This document shows, piece after piece, positions 1-8,466 of a DNA stretch of 64,000 nt (its first letter is position 1; every line of letters begins with the position of its first letter). The notes below the pieces were generated by a model that saw only the letters and a list, made by a program, of their open reading frames with translations, searched no databases and was not told where the DNA came from. Source of the stretch: Brevibacillus sp. JNUCC-41 (GTDB lineage Bacteria > Bacillota > Bacilli > Bacillales > DSM-1321); assembly GCF_014844095.1 (NCBI RefSeq), contig NZ_CP062163.1, forward strand, positions 3,877,501 to 3,941,500, read 5' to 3'. The position numbers and the translations under genes are program-made.

Positions 1-2
1 AG

Positions 3-323
3 GCTTTGCTCGCAGCCAATCTAAATGAAAAGTCATATGTGGTAATTGTTACAAAAGATTGTGATGATACTGTATTAAAAACGGCACTGCAATTTCCGAT
101 TGCATATGCTGGGATGGTAGCCAGTAAACGCAAGGTCATAAGCATATTTGAAAAGTTAAAAAGTGAAGGGGTCACGCAAGAACAGTTGGAGCAGGTCCAT
201 TCTCCAATCGGATTGGAAATTGGCTCGGAAACATCAGAAGAAATTGCCATCAGTATTATCGGACAAATCATCAAAGTAAGCAAGGAAAAAAAGCCTGTAA
301 AAGTGAAACAATTAAATAGATAA
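3..323 (+). CDS. XdhC/CoxI family protein, C-terminal part (cut by window start)
   Basis: The reading frame is open to the first base, so the gene starts upstream and only about 107 C-terminal residues are visible. They resemble the Rossmann-type C-terminal domain of XdhC/CoxI proteins, which help insert or sulfurate the molybdenum cofactor of xanthine-dehydrogenase-type enzymes. The family signature is the segment PIGLEIGSETSEEIAISI near residues 67-84, preceded by AYAGMVASKRK. A TTG at base 6 is only an internal codon. A strong terminator follows 60 bases after the stop. The partner hydroxylase is not visible, so the exact role is open. Confidence 0.75.
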   Translation, partial: ALLAANLNEKSYVVIVTKDCDDTVLKTALQFPIAYAGMVASKRKVISIFEKLKSEGVTQEQLEQVHSPIGLEIGSETSEEIAISIIGQIIKVSKEKKPVKVKQLNR

Positions 324-382
324 GTAGAAAGGTATAACACCTGAGGCAGATAAAGCTAAAATCAAAATGTCTAATAGACAAT

Positions 383-436
383 GGGGTCAGTCCCCGCTGT
401 ATTAAAGTATTAACTCAGTGGGACTGACCTTTTTTC
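383..436 (+). terminator. Rho-independent terminator after the XdhC-type gene
   Basis: A perfect 10-base inverted repeat (GGTCAGTCCC and GGGACTGACC) is separated by 25 bases and followed by a run of T. It ends the XdhC-type transcript. Confidence 0.8.
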
Positions 437-582
437 TTAGATAAAAGCTAGAAGCTGGCTCTTGCTCTTCAGAGTGGGCTTTTTGTCGTTTTAATTAATT
501 CATTAATATGGTAGGAATATTTTACTTTATATGCTACTACTATCATACTATACACAAAGGAAAATTTCGGGAGGGATTTTGT

Positions 583-666
583 ATGGGGATATTAGATGGA
601 CTTATGGGAAACGGATTCTGGTGCAAAGATTACATCCATGGGAAAGAGGCATATAGATTCCTATAG
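583..666 (+). CDS. Possible 27-residue peptide, perhaps a remnant
   Basis: A GGGAGGG ribosome-binding site sits 7 bases before an ATG that opens a short frame beginning MGILDGLMGNGF and ending at 664-666. That N-terminus resembles the first residues of small Bacillus PH-domain/SHOCT-type proteins, but nothing of the rest is present. It is most likely the surviving start of a lost gene; a true small peptide is the alternative. A terminator-like hairpin lies at 717-753. The rest of 437-856 shows no convincing gene. Confidence 0.25.
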   Translation: MGILDGLMGNGFWCKDYIHGKEAYRFL

Positions 667-716
667 AATCAGCTCTTATGCATCCAAATAGTGATGAATG
701 AACTTCACTTGATTTT

Positions 717-753
717 GGACAGACTTGTTCTGTAAAGTAAGCTGTCCTTTTTT
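717..753 (+). terminator. Probable terminator downstream of the small frame
   Basis: GGACAG pairs with CTGTCC across 21 bases and is followed by six T. It stands between the 27-residue frame and the AlkC-type gene. Confidence 0.55.
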
Positions 754-856
754 AGTGATATGCATCGCTCTACAGATGAGAGTACATAATTAAGTTGAAA
801 TGATAGCTGATAGGTAATGCAAGTATCCAAAAGCTAATTTAACCTGAAGAAAAGAA

Positions 857-1978
857 GTGAAAAAAATGGCTGAACCCTTAAAGGATTTATATAATGAAAC
901 GTTCATTCGTGAATTCAGTGAAAAAGTAAGAGGCGTGTATCTGTCCTTTTCTACTGAATCGTTCATTGGAGAAGTTATGGATGAGCATTGGGACGAAAGA
1001 AAGTTAAAAGAACGGATTAGGCACATTTCCATTACTCTTGGAAAGCATCTTCCAAGTGATTATCAAGAGGCTTTGGATATTTTGTATCGACTTGATAAGG
1101 ATTGCGAAGGGTTTAGATATTTATTTTTCCCGGACTTTGTCGAGGTACATGGATTGAATAAGAAAGATTGGCCTATATCGCTAGATGCGTTGGAGCGTTT
1201 TACTGCAAGGTCATCCTCCGAATTTGCCATCCGTGCTTTTATCTTGCGTGATCCCGTTTTAATGATCGAGAAGATGAAGGAATGGACCAATCATGGTGAT
1301 GAGCATGTCCGCAGGCTGGCAAGTGAAGGATGCCGGCCAAGGTTACCATGGGGGCAAGCTTTACCGATGTTCAAATCCGATCCGGCACCGGTCTTGGAAG
1401 TACTAGAGAACCTGAAAAACGACCCGTCCCTATATGTTCGCAAAAGTGTGGCCAATAACTTGAATGATATTGCCAAAGATCATCCTAAAACCGTAATAGA
1501 AACTGCCAAGCGCTGGCATGAAAGCGGAGAGCCCAATACGATTTGGATTGTCCGACGGGGATGCAGGACTCTAGTTCGTCAAGGAGATCCAGAAGTCCTT
1601 TCATTATTTGGATACACGGATGTATTGAATGATCCGAATATCATTACAAACGCATTTATAAGAAATGAAGCTGACTCGATTTATATCGGGGAAACCAGTG
1701 AACTTCATTTCGGGTTTCAAGTGCATGCGGAGAAGACAGCGAAACTTCGCATTGAGTATGCCATCGATTTCGTAAAAGCCAATCAGAAAACGTCCCGGAA
1801 AATTTTCCTTTTGGCAGATAGGGATTTCTCGGATGGTGAAAGAGTTGAAAGAGTGAGGATTCACAATTGGAAAGACCTGACGACCCGTCGACATTATATG
1901 GGAATCCATCGAATAACACTCCTTGTGAACGGAGTGGAGGTTGCAAAAACGCATATCAAACTAAACGCTGAAGGATAA
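857..1978 (+). CDS. AlkC-type DNA alkylation repair glycosylase
   Basis: Residues 1 to about 255 form a HEAT-like helical repeat protein with the hallmark segment HVRRLASEGCRPRLPW (about 151-166) and a second repeat SLYVRKSVANNLNDIAKDHP. These identify the AlkC branch of the AlkC/AlkD DNA glycosylases, which remove alkylated bases such as 3-methyladenine without flipping them. The last 110 residues are predicted beta-rich (HFGFQVHAEKTAKLRIEYAIDF, then RRHYMGIHRITLLVNGVEVA) and fit the Ig-like domain known from some AlkC proteins; shorter AlkC forms lack it. Start: GTG at 857 or ATG at 866, both after a GAAGAAAAGAAG tract. The gene stands alone between terminators. Confidence 0.85.
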   Translation: MKKMAEPLKDLYNETFIREFSEKVRGVYLSFSTESFIGEVMDEHWDERKLKERIRHISITLGKHLPSDYQEALDILYRLDKDCEGFRYLFFPDFVEVHGLNKKDWPISLDALERFTARSSSEFAIRAFILRDPVLMIEKMKEWTNHGDEHVRRLASEGCRPRLPWGQALPMFKSDPAPVLEVLENLKNDPSLYVRKSVANNLNDIAKDHPKTVIETAKRWHESGEPNTIWIVRRGCRTLVRQGDPEVLSLFGYTDVLNDPNIITNAFIRNEADSIYIGETSELHFGFQVHAEKTAKLRIEYAIDFVKANQKTSRKIFLLADRDFSDGERVERVRIHNWKDLTTRRHYMGIHRITLLVNGVEVAKTHIKLNAEG

Positions 1979-2040
1979 CGGAAATTAAAAAGTATGGGAG
2001 TCCTTGATTAGTTACAGGAGTACCAGCACTTATAACTAAC

Positions 2041-2071
2041 AAAAACGAGGAGTCGAGAGTTCCTCGTTTTT
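2041..2071. terminator. Bidirectional terminator between convergent genes
   Basis: A perfect stem AAAACGAGGA/TCCTCGTTTT has A and T tracts on either side. It serves the AlkC-type gene on one strand and the HPP gene on the other. Confidence 0.8.
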
Positions 2072-2119
2072 AATTCTTTCATGAAAGTGAAACATTGCAA
2101 GTAACACATTTAAAATCAA

Positions 2120-2674
2120 TCAAATCCAAAAAGTTGGATAGCTCCGATTGCTGCGCAAATTATTAATGAACAATGCCAGTAAAACGATTATCACGGAACC
2201 AATTAACACAGGCGTAAATAAATAGCTCCAGCTATAATGACCTAGCATAACAACAAGTGGGTCTGCCCCTGCTGGCGGGTGCGTCGTTTTTGTCAGCATC
2301 ATGACGGCAATTGCTAATCCCACAGCCAAGCCAATCGCCCAAGGCTCATCGCCAAAAAAATGATAGGAGGCTAAACCAACGAATGTTGATACGAAATGGC
2401 CGCCAATAATATTTCGTGGCTGTGATAACGGCGCGTTCCATAAACCGAAAGCCAGTACACAGCTGGCACCAAATGGAGCCATTAACCACACTGCTGAAGT
2501 TATTTTTGTTAAAAGAATTAAAGCGAATATCGTTGAAAATCCCCCAATCAGTCCCGTTATTGCGTCCTTTACATTTATCTGTAAAGGGCTTCTTCCTTTT
2601 CCCTTCATCTTCGTTAAATAACGTAGGTGAAAAAAGCGTTTTTCTTTATTCCTCGCTACTGCAATACGGTCCAA
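2120..2674 (-). CDS. HPP family integral membrane protein
   Basis: The protein has about four membrane helices after a basic N-terminus of about 35 residues. It carries the family hallmarks WLMAPFGASCVLAFG, LSQPRNIIGGHF and the name-giving THPPAGADPLV in the loop before the third helix. HPP proteins are small inner-membrane proteins; some are linked to nitrite transport, but no function can be assigned here. I place the start at TTG 2674 because AAGGAG lies 8 bases upstream; the longer frame from GTG 2683 would overlap the ribosome-binding site. A 10-base inverted repeat lies just upstream (2716-2753). Confidence 0.85.
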   Translation of the reverse strand: MDRIAVARNKEKRFFHLRYLTKMKGKGRSPLQINVKDAITGLIGGFSTIFALILLTKITSAVWLMAPFGASCVLAFGLWNAPLSQPRNIIGGHFVSTFVGLASYHFFGDEPWAIGLAVGLAIAVMMLTKTTHPPAGADPLVVMLGHYSWSYLFTPVLIGSVIIVLLALFINNLRSNRSYPTFWI

Positions 2675-2715
2675 TATTATCACTCCTTTTTTATATAATT
2701 AGATTTTATACGAAT

Positions 2716-2753
2716 CAAACTAACCTGTCAAAACCATTTTAATGGTTAGTTTG
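2716..2753. promoter_or_regulatory. Inverted repeat between the CGNR regulator and the HPP gene
   Basis: CAAACTAACC and GGTTAGTTTG form perfect 10-base arms 18 bases apart, upstream of the HPP start. There is no T tract towards HPP, so an operator is as likely as an RNA hairpin. GGTTA half-sites recur as a dyad upstream of the CGNR regulator gene (3411-3439). Confidence 0.45.
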
Positions 2754-2762
2754 AGATTTCAT

Positions 2763-2791
2763 AAAAAAAGCCAACTTATATAATAAGTTGG
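2763..2791 (-). terminator. Terminator of the CGNR regulator gene
   Basis: On the minus strand CCAACTTA/TAAGTTGG is followed by seven T, only a few bases after the stop codon. Confidence 0.75.
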
Positions 2792-2795
2792 GACT

Positions 2796-3395
2796 TCATT
2801 CATCATCAGATTTTCGGTGTTGAAATCGGGCAACCTTTTTTCTATTCCCGCATATTTTCATTGAACACCACTTGCGTCTTCCGCTTTCATCGATAAATAA
2901 CAGGACGCAATCATCATTCGAGCATCGCTTTAGTGATGACAGCTTATTTTCTTCGATTAATGTTAATGTGTTAAAAGCAATATAAGATAGCAGGATATCT
3001 TCCGCTTCTCCAACAGGTATGGGAACAAGTTTTTGATCCATTAATTTATAAGTAAAAGGTGATTTTTCGATTTTATTTTCTAAAAAAACGATAAACTCAT
3101 CAGGAATCATATTTCCATCTGCTATTAACTCAAATTGTTTTCTTAAAATAGTACGCATTTCTAAAATGCCTACAAATACCTGCTGAATTCTCTCTTTAAT
3201 TTTCAAGAATAGCTGATTATCCCAATATGAGTGTTTCCCTTTTATTACAGCAAGCCAGTCCAACACATCCCGTTCTGAAAGTAATAAGTCTTGCCGTTGA
3301 CCTCGACTGACTAGTTCCGTGTTCACTAAGTCCAGAGAAAGATTACCTGATATAAGTGGAAATTTATTAGTTTCAGACATATGTTCATCACTCAT
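2796..3395 (-). CDS. CGNR zinc-finger transcription regulator (ABATE-type N-terminal domain)
   Basis: The C-terminal 45 residues hold the CGNR zinc finger, with metal ligands in RCSNDDCVLLFIDES and KWCSMKICGNRKKVARFQHR. The N-terminal 140 residues fit the stress-associated ABATE domain seen in this family, starting at SGNLSLDLVNTELVSRGQRQDLL. Such proteins are presumed DNA-binding regulators, and their ligands are mostly unknown. Two dyads lie upstream (3411-3439 and 3421-3449), so autoregulation is plausible. The downstream HPP gene has the same orientation and is the obvious candidate target. The ATG start is supported by a weak AG-rich site; an internal ATG at residue 6 is an alternative. 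Confidence 0.85.
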   Translation of the reverse strand: MSDEHMSETNKFPLISGNLSLDLVNTELVSRGQRQDLLLSERDVLDWLAVIKGKHSYWDNQLFLKIKERIQQVFVGILEMRTILRKQFELIADGNMIPDEFIVFLENKIEKSPFTYKLMDQKLVPIPVGEAEDILLSYIAFNTLTLIEENKLSSLKRCSNDDCVLLFIDESGRRKWCSMKICGNRKKVARFQHRKSDDE

Positions 3396-3410
3396 TTCTC
3401 TGTTAAATGC

Positions 3411-3449
3411 TAACCTTTAAAATGTTGATTTAGAGGTTATGTCAACATT
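3411..3449. promoter_or_regulatory. Overlapping dyads upstream of the CGNR regulator gene
   Basis: AATGTTGA and TCAACATT form perfect 8-base arms (3421-3428, 3442-3449), interleaved with TAACCT/AGGTTA (3411-3416, 3434-3439). A minus-strand TTGACA (3440-3445) lies inside them. This fits a repressed promoter, probably autoregulated by the CGNR protein (inference). Confidence 0.5.
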
Positions 3450-3639
3450 ATACCCTATTTCGGGGTTTTTCAGCTAGTTATTCATGTTAAGAACCCCATA
3501 GCCAATCATCTTACATGAGAGATTGTTGATAGATACGGCGATAACATGAATCGTGTTATCAACCACCCATAATAGCAATAACAGTATAGTAAATGAAATC
3601 ACATGATAATCAATCCTATTAAAGTGAGGGAAAAAGCTC

Positions 3640-3701
3640 TTGACATAACCTGTACGTACAGGATAATATGAAAGCGTATACAGAACCTATACGTACAGGT
3701 T
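3640..3701 (+). promoter_or_regulatory. Trehalose operon promoter with two TreR-type operators
   Basis: TTGACA at 3640-3645 and GATAAT at 3662-3667 are 16 bases apart. A perfect palindrome CCTGTACGTACAGG (3649-3662) fills the spacer, and a near-perfect one, AACCTATACGTACAGGTT (3684-3701), lies just downstream. Binding at either would block transcription. The pair sits in front of treP-treA-treR, so TreR is the natural ligand-controlled repressor; in B. subtilis it is released by trehalose 6-phosphate. Confidence 0.9.
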
Positions 3702-3746
3702 ATAAAAACAACTATATTTTGCTTTCTAGGGAAAGGAAGTAGTGAA

Positions 3747-5198
3747 ATGGGTAAATACACAGAACCAGCAACGGATTTGCTTCAACATGTCGGAGGGAAA
3801 GAGAATATTGCTACGGTTACGCATTGTGCGACAAGAATGCGTTTTGCTTTGAAAGATCCCTCCAAAGCGGATGTAACGAATATCGAATCGATTAAGCTTG
3901 TGAAAGGAACGTTTACACAAGCTGGCCAGTTCCAGGTCATAATCGGGAACGAAGTATCATCGTTTTATAATGAATTCGTTTCCATAGCTGGACTTCAGGA
4001 AGCGTCAAAAGAAGATGTGAAAAATGCAGCTAAACAGAATATGAGCTGGCTGCAGCGTATGATTGCCCATCTTGCGGATATTTTCACCCCGCTGATTCCT
4101 GCCATTGTCGTTGGCGGACTCATTCTTGGATTCCGCAATATCATCGGCGATATTAAAATGTTCGATGATAGCACAAAGACCCTTGTGGATATTTCCCAAT
4201 TTTGGGCAGGGGTCCATGCCTTCCTTTGGCTGATAGGTGAAGCTATTTTTCATTTTCTTCCTGTTGGCATTACATGGTCGATCTCGAAGAAAATGGGCAC
4301 GACTCAAATTCTCGGCATCGTCCTTGGTTTGACCCTGGTTTCCCCACAACTTCTTAATGCATATGCAGTGGCAAACACAAAGGCAAGTGACATACCTTTT
4401 TGGGATTTCGGTTTTGCCCAGGTCGACATGATCGGATATCAGGCTCAAGTCATCCCAGCGATACTTGCAGGGTTCGTCTTGGCATATTTAGAACGGTACT
4501 TGAGAGATAAAGTGCATAATTCCATTTCCATGATCGTCGTTCCATTTTTCGCTTTACTTCCAACTGTTATCATTGCCCACACCATTTTGGGGCCTTTAGG
4601 CTGGAAAATAGGTTCTGTCATTTCTACTGTTGTATATTCAGGATTGAATTCATCAGTTGGCTGGCTATTTGCTGCAGTTTTCGGCTTTGCCTACGCACCG
4701 CTTGTCATCACGGGACTGCATCACATGACAAATGCAATCGATCTTCAGCTCATGAGTGAACTTGGCGGTACGAACCTATGGCCGATGATCGCATTATCCA
4801 ATATTGCACAAGGAACGGCAGTGCTTGCAATGATTTACATCAACAGAAAGGACCAGGAGGAAAGACAAGTTTCCATCCCCGCTACGATTTCATGTTATCT
4901 AGGTGTAACCGAGCCAGCCATGTTCGGGATTAACCTGAAATACGGCTTTCCGTTCTTAGCCGGTATGATCGGTTCACTTTTCGCGGGCATCGTTTCAGTC
5001 GGATCAGGAGTAATGGCAAATTCCATCGGTGTTGGGGGGATCCCGGGTATTCTATCCATCCAGCCACAGCACATGGGAATGTTTGCACTCGCGATGTTGG
5101 TTGCTTTCGTTGTGCCATTCATTTTGACTATTGTATTCTCCAAACGTCCTAAAATGAATTTGAAAACAAGAACGAAAACAACGAAATTAAATGCTTAA
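3747..5198 (+). CDS. treP: Trehalose-specific PTS permease, EIIBC
   Basis: This imports trehalose and phosphorylates it to trehalose 6-phosphate. The N-terminal EIIB domain (1-90) has the phospho-cysteine motif THCATRMRF (Cys27). The EIIC domain (about 100-470) has roughly ten membrane helices and the segment GLHHMTNAIDLQL. No EIIA domain is fused, as in B. subtilis TreP, so phosphate must come from a shared glucose-type EIIA. The ATG is preceded by GGAAAGGAAG. It is first in the operon; a hairpin at 5206-5231 between it and treA could reduce downstream expression. Confidence 0.95.
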   Translation: MGKYTEPATDLLQHVGGKENIATVTHCATRMRFALKDPSKADVTNIESIKLVKGTFTQAGQFQVIIGNEVSSFYNEFVSIAGLQEASKEDVKNAAKQNMSWLQRMIAHLADIFTPLIPAIVVGGLILGFRNIIGDIKMFDDSTKTLVDISQFWAGVHAFLWLIGEAIFHFLPVGITWSISKKMGTTQILGIVLGLTLVSPQLLNAYAVANTKASDIPFWDFGFAQVDMIGYQAQVIPAILAGFVLAYLERYLRDKVHNSISMIVVPFFALLPTVIIAHTILGPLGWKIGSVISTVVYSGLNSSVGWLFAAVFGFAYAPLVITGLHHMTNAIDLQLMSELGGTNLWPMIALSNIAQGTAVLAMIYINRKDQEERQVSIPATISCYLGVTEPAMFGINLKYGFPFLAGMIGSLFAGIVSVGSGVMANSIGVGGIPGILSIQPQHMGMFALAMLVAFVVPFILTIVFSKRPKMNLKTRTKTTKLNA

Positions 5199-5205
5199 TA
5201 ACGTG

Positions 5206-5231
5206 GAGGGGGAGCATTCTCCCTCTTTTTT
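5206..5231 (+). terminator. Intercistronic hairpin between treP and treA
   Basis: GAGGGGGA pairs with TCTCCCTC and six T follow. Because treA continues 48 bases later, this probably works as a partial terminator or mRNA stabiliser setting the treP to treA ratio (inference). Confidence 0.6.
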
Positions 5232-5278
5232 ACCATACTGGCAAAAGAGACATCAGGGATAGCAGAGGAGGAATCATA

Positions 5279-6949
5279 ATGAAGGATTTTAAAAAAAGTA
5301 CCATCTATCAAATTTATCCGAAGTCATTTAAGGATTCGAACGGTGACGGCATCGGGGACATAAATGGTGTTATTGAAAAACTTGATTATCTGAATGAACT
5401 GGGAGTGGATTATATTTGGCTGACCCCTTTTTATCGTTCCCCTCAGAATGATAATGGATATGATGTAGCGGATTATACATCCATTGATCCTGTTTTCGGG
5501 ACGATGGATGATTTCGAAAGATTGGTGAAGGAAGCTAATTCGCGGGATATCCAAATCATGTTGGATATGGTATTCAACCATACATCAACAGAGCATGAAT
5601 GGTTCCAAAAAGCATTGTCTGGAGATAAAGAATATAAGGACTATTATATTTTCAAGAAATCGAAAGATGGAGAGCCCCCTACCAATTGGATTTCGAAATT
5701 CGGGGGCCCTGCATGGGAATATGTAGCGGAACATGATGAATACTACCTTCACTTGTTCGATCGGACCCAAGCTGATCTTAACTGGGAAAATCCCAGAGTA
5801 AGGCAGGAAATCTTCAATGTAGTTAACTTCTGGATGGATAAAGGTGTCAAAGGCTTCCGTTTGGATGTGATCAATCTTATTTCGAAACCTGACTTCTATG
5901 AAAATGACGATGATGGAGATGGACGCTGCTTTTATACAGATGGTCCCAAAATTCATCAATTCCTTAAAGAGATGCATGAAGAAACATTTGGGAAGGATGT
6001 AGAGGTGATGACTGTAGGGGAAATGTCATCGACGACCATTGACCATTGCATCAAATATTCATCTCCAGTTGAAAAGGAGCTGTCCATGGTATTCAGTTTC
6101 CATCATCTAAAGGTGGATTATAAAGATGGGGAAAAGTGGTCACTGGCAGATTTTGACTTCAGGCAGTTAAAGGAGATCCTAAGCAGCTGGCAGTATGGGA
6201 TGCAAGAAGGAAATGGATGGAATGCCCTGTTCTGGTGCAACCATGACCAGCCGAGGATCGTATCCAGGTTTGGGAATGATCAAGAGTATCATAAGGAATC
6301 TGCCAAGATGCTGGCAACAGCCATTCATATGCTTAGGGGAACCCCTTATATTTATCAAGGGGAGGAAATAGGAATGACCAACCCGAAATTCAATGATATT
6401 GGTCAATATCGGGATGTGGAATCGATTAATTATTATAATATTTTAAAAGAGGCAGGCAAGAATGAAAAGGATATAATCGAAATTCTTCAGGCTAAATCCC
6501 GTGATAATTCTCGAACTCCCATGCAGTGGGAAGATACGGAGCACGTAGGCTTTACAAAAGTGACGCCATGGATTTCAGTGCCTGAAAATTCTAAGGTAAT
6601 AAACGCTGAACACGCATTGAAGGAACGGGATTCCATTTTTCATCATTACCAAAAACTTATATTCTTACGCAAGAAACATGATATCATTGCATATGGGGAT
6701 TACCAGGAAATTCTTGGCGACCATGACCAATTGTTCGCATATGTTCGCAGTTATAAAGATGAGAAACTTTTGGTCATCAATAACTTTTATGCAAAAGAAG
6801 CGTCCTTCAAGATTCCAAAAGATATGGTCCTATTTGGATACAACTCAGAGCTCTTGCTCTCAAACTATATCGATTCGAAAGAACTTGCAGGTGATTTTAT
6901 CCTTCGTCCCTATGAATCGGTTGCCTATTTGTTGAAAAAGGACAAGTAG
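5279..6949 (+). CDS. treA: Trehalose-6-phosphate hydrolase
   Basis: A cytoplasmic glycoside hydrolase of family 13 that splits trehalose 6-phosphate into glucose and glucose 6-phosphate. The 556-residue length is normal for the family. Visible motifs are DMVFNHTS, GFRLDVIN (nucleophile Asp196), GEMSS (acid/base Glu248) and NHDQPR (Asp323). The start is ATG 5279 after AGAGGAGGAA. It follows treP and is 30 bases before treR, as in B. subtilis. Homologous oligo-1,6-glucosidases are the main alternative, but the operon decides for TreA. Confidence 0.95.
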   Translation: MKDFKKSTIYQIYPKSFKDSNGDGIGDINGVIEKLDYLNELGVDYIWLTPFYRSPQNDNGYDVADYTSIDPVFGTMDDFERLVKEANSRDIQIMLDMVFNHTSTEHEWFQKALSGDKEYKDYYIFKKSKDGEPPTNWISKFGGPAWEYVAEHDEYYLHLFDRTQADLNWENPRVRQEIFNVVNFWMDKGVKGFRLDVINLISKPDFYENDDDGDGRCFYTDGPKIHQFLKEMHEETFGKDVEVMTVGEMSSTTIDHCIKYSSPVEKELSMVFSFHHLKVDYKDGEKWSLADFDFRQLKEILSSWQYGMQEGNGWNALFWCNHDQPRIVSRFGNDQEYHKESAKMLATAIHMLRGTPYIYQGEEIGMTNPKFNDIGQYRDVESINYYNILKEAGKNEKDIIEILQAKSRDNSRTPMQWEDTEHVGFTKVTPWISVPENSKVINAEHALKERDSIFHHYQKLIFLRKKHDIIAYGDYQEILGDHDQLFAYVRSYKDEKLLVINNFYAKEASFKIPKDMVLFGYNSELLLSNYIDSKELAGDFILRPYESVAYLLKKDK

Positions 6950-6979
6950 CAGACAAGAAAAATATATTGTGGTGATGAA

Positions 6980-7693
6980 ATGAACAGCAAATATCTATCG
7001 CTATATAGTGATATCGTTTCAAAAATTGAAGAAGGAACCTTTCCGACAAATTCAAAGCTTCCTTCCGAAAGCAGCTTCATGGAAGAGTATGGCATATCCA
7101 GGGATACTGTGAGAAAGTCATTACAGTTGCTTGAACAAAATGGATATATCCATAAAATCAAAGGCAAGGGTTCATTTGTCTTGGATTTCAGCAAATTTAA
7201 TTTTCCTGTAGCAGGGTTGATTTCCTATAAAGAAATGGTGGAAAAGTTGAATTTGCATTCCAGAACGATCATCCATAAGTTGGAGCTTGAGACTCCTGAC
7301 GCAAACATGTCAAAGCTTCTGGACTTAACGGATGGTGGTAAAGTATGGAAAGTGTTTCGGGCACGGCAAATCAACGGCAAGAAAATCATACTGGATAAAG
7401 ACTATTTCAAAAGCGAGTTCGTAACCAACCTGACGAAGGAAATTTGTGAGGATTCGATTTATGGATATATTGAAAAGGGACTCGGACTCCAGATCGGTTT
7501 TTCCAATAAGGAAATTACCGTGGAGCCATGCAGTGAAGAAGATAGACAATTATTGGACATTGAAGACTTCGATATGGTGGCAGTTGTGAAAAGTACGGTC
7601 CATTTAATCGATGGAAGCTTGTTTCAGTATAGTGAATCCAGGCATAGACCCGATAAATTCAAGTTCACGGACTTTGCACGAAGAACTTGGTGA
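6980..7693 (+). CDS. treR: GntR-family trehalose operon repressor
   Basis: The N-terminal winged helix-turn-helix (about 1-70; KLPSESSFMEEYGISRDTVRKSLQLLEQNGYIHKIKGKGSFV) is the GntR signature, and residues 85-235 form a UTRA ligand-binding domain. The length (237) and position after treP-treA match B. subtilis TreR, which is induced by trehalose 6-phosphate. It probably acts on the two palindromes in front of treP. The start is ATG 6980 with GTGGTGA upstream. A GC-rich hairpin at 7828-7848 ends the operon. Confidence 0.95.
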   Translation: MNSKYLSLYSDIVSKIEEGTFPTNSKLPSESSFMEEYGISRDTVRKSLQLLEQNGYIHKIKGKGSFVLDFSKFNFPVAGLISYKEMVEKLNLHSRTIIHKLELETPDANMSKLLDLTDGGKVWKVFRARQINGKKIILDKDYFKSEFVTNLTKEICEDSIYGYIEKGLGLQIGFSNKEITVEPCSEEDRQLLDIEDFDMVAVVKSTVHLIDGSLFQYSESRHRPDKFKFTDFARRTW

Positions 7694-7827
7694 ATGCGAA
7701 AGGTAATTGATGAATGGCAGGCTAGAGATGAAATGAAAAAACAATTAGATTGCCAAGGGAAATGCTGCAGAATTATATGGAAGAGATGGAATGATTCATG
7801 AAAGGTCAGCTCCATTCAAAAAGAGAA

Positions 7828-7848
7828 GGTCGCCGTGGCGGCCTTTTT
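7828..7848 (+). terminator. Terminator of the tre operon
   Basis: GGTCGCC/GGCGGCC (one G-T pair) is followed by five T, about 135 bases after the treR stop. Confidence 0.7.
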
Positions 7849-8100
7849 GACTGCTGTTCAATGTATCCCAGCACGTAAATGGCTGCCACAAACGTTTGTA
7901 AATGCAGATGGACCGTTTTTCAAGGAGTGGCCACTAAGTACATTGATAATTACCTTTTCTGGCACCAATTTCTTAGTTGAATAAAAAAGTGCCTTTTCAA
8001 GAACGCCTAAAAGATTTGTTTCTTACACCCTGTAAACGAGTATATTTTTCAACCGCTCCAAGTTAAGAGCGTAAAAAACGTGGCATTATCAACCAAGTTT
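7849..8100. other. Gene-free stretch around the tre terminator
   Basis: Apart from the hairpin at 7828-7848, the DNA from 7694 to 8100 shows no frame with a ribosome-binding site. A short broken frame at about 7709-7800 (IDEWQARDEMKKQLDCQG, then a shift) may be a relic but is not recognisable. Confidence 0.4.
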
Positions 8101-8325
8101 TTATCGGAACTTGTAACTATAAATCTTTTCTGCAAAAAAGCATACAATCAAACCGATAATTAATGGAACCAACGAACCAGCTGAAATGAAGAAGCCGTTT
8201 CCGTTCTCTGTATATTCGTGATGGAACATTAACCAAGGAATAGTAAACATATTACCAACCAGATAAAGCATTCCTGTCGTCAATACAAATGAACCAAAGG
8301 TAACTATGAAGCTCTTTAATTTCAT
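8101..8325 (-). CDS. Small membrane protein of unknown function
   Basis: A 74-residue protein with two membrane helices (about 7-28 and 46-66) joined by a short polar loop, HHEYTENGNGFF. The ATG is preceded by a strong TAGGAGGTG site 5-6 bases upstream, which argues for a real gene. It stands alone on its strand, with no clear partner. I recognise the general look of a Bacillus small membrane protein, but no named family. Confidence 0.65.
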   Translation of the reverse strand: MKLKSFIVTFGSFVLTTGMLYLVGNMFTIPWLMFHHEYTENGNGFFISAGSLVPLIIGLIVCFFAEKIYSYKFR

Positions 8326-8466
8326 CTAAACACCTCCTAATTAGATATTAACAGACCTTTCAGTTATTTCTAATATTATACAATTCATTTTTCTGGTAGC
8401 AACAATCTTTTAGAAAAGAGCCTTTTATTTTTAAACGAACGGGGGGAGAGGAGGATCATCAAACCA

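Noticed and set aside
4005..4448. 147-codon minus-strand frame inside treP
   Set aside because: Opposite strand of a recognised PTS gene and without family similarity.
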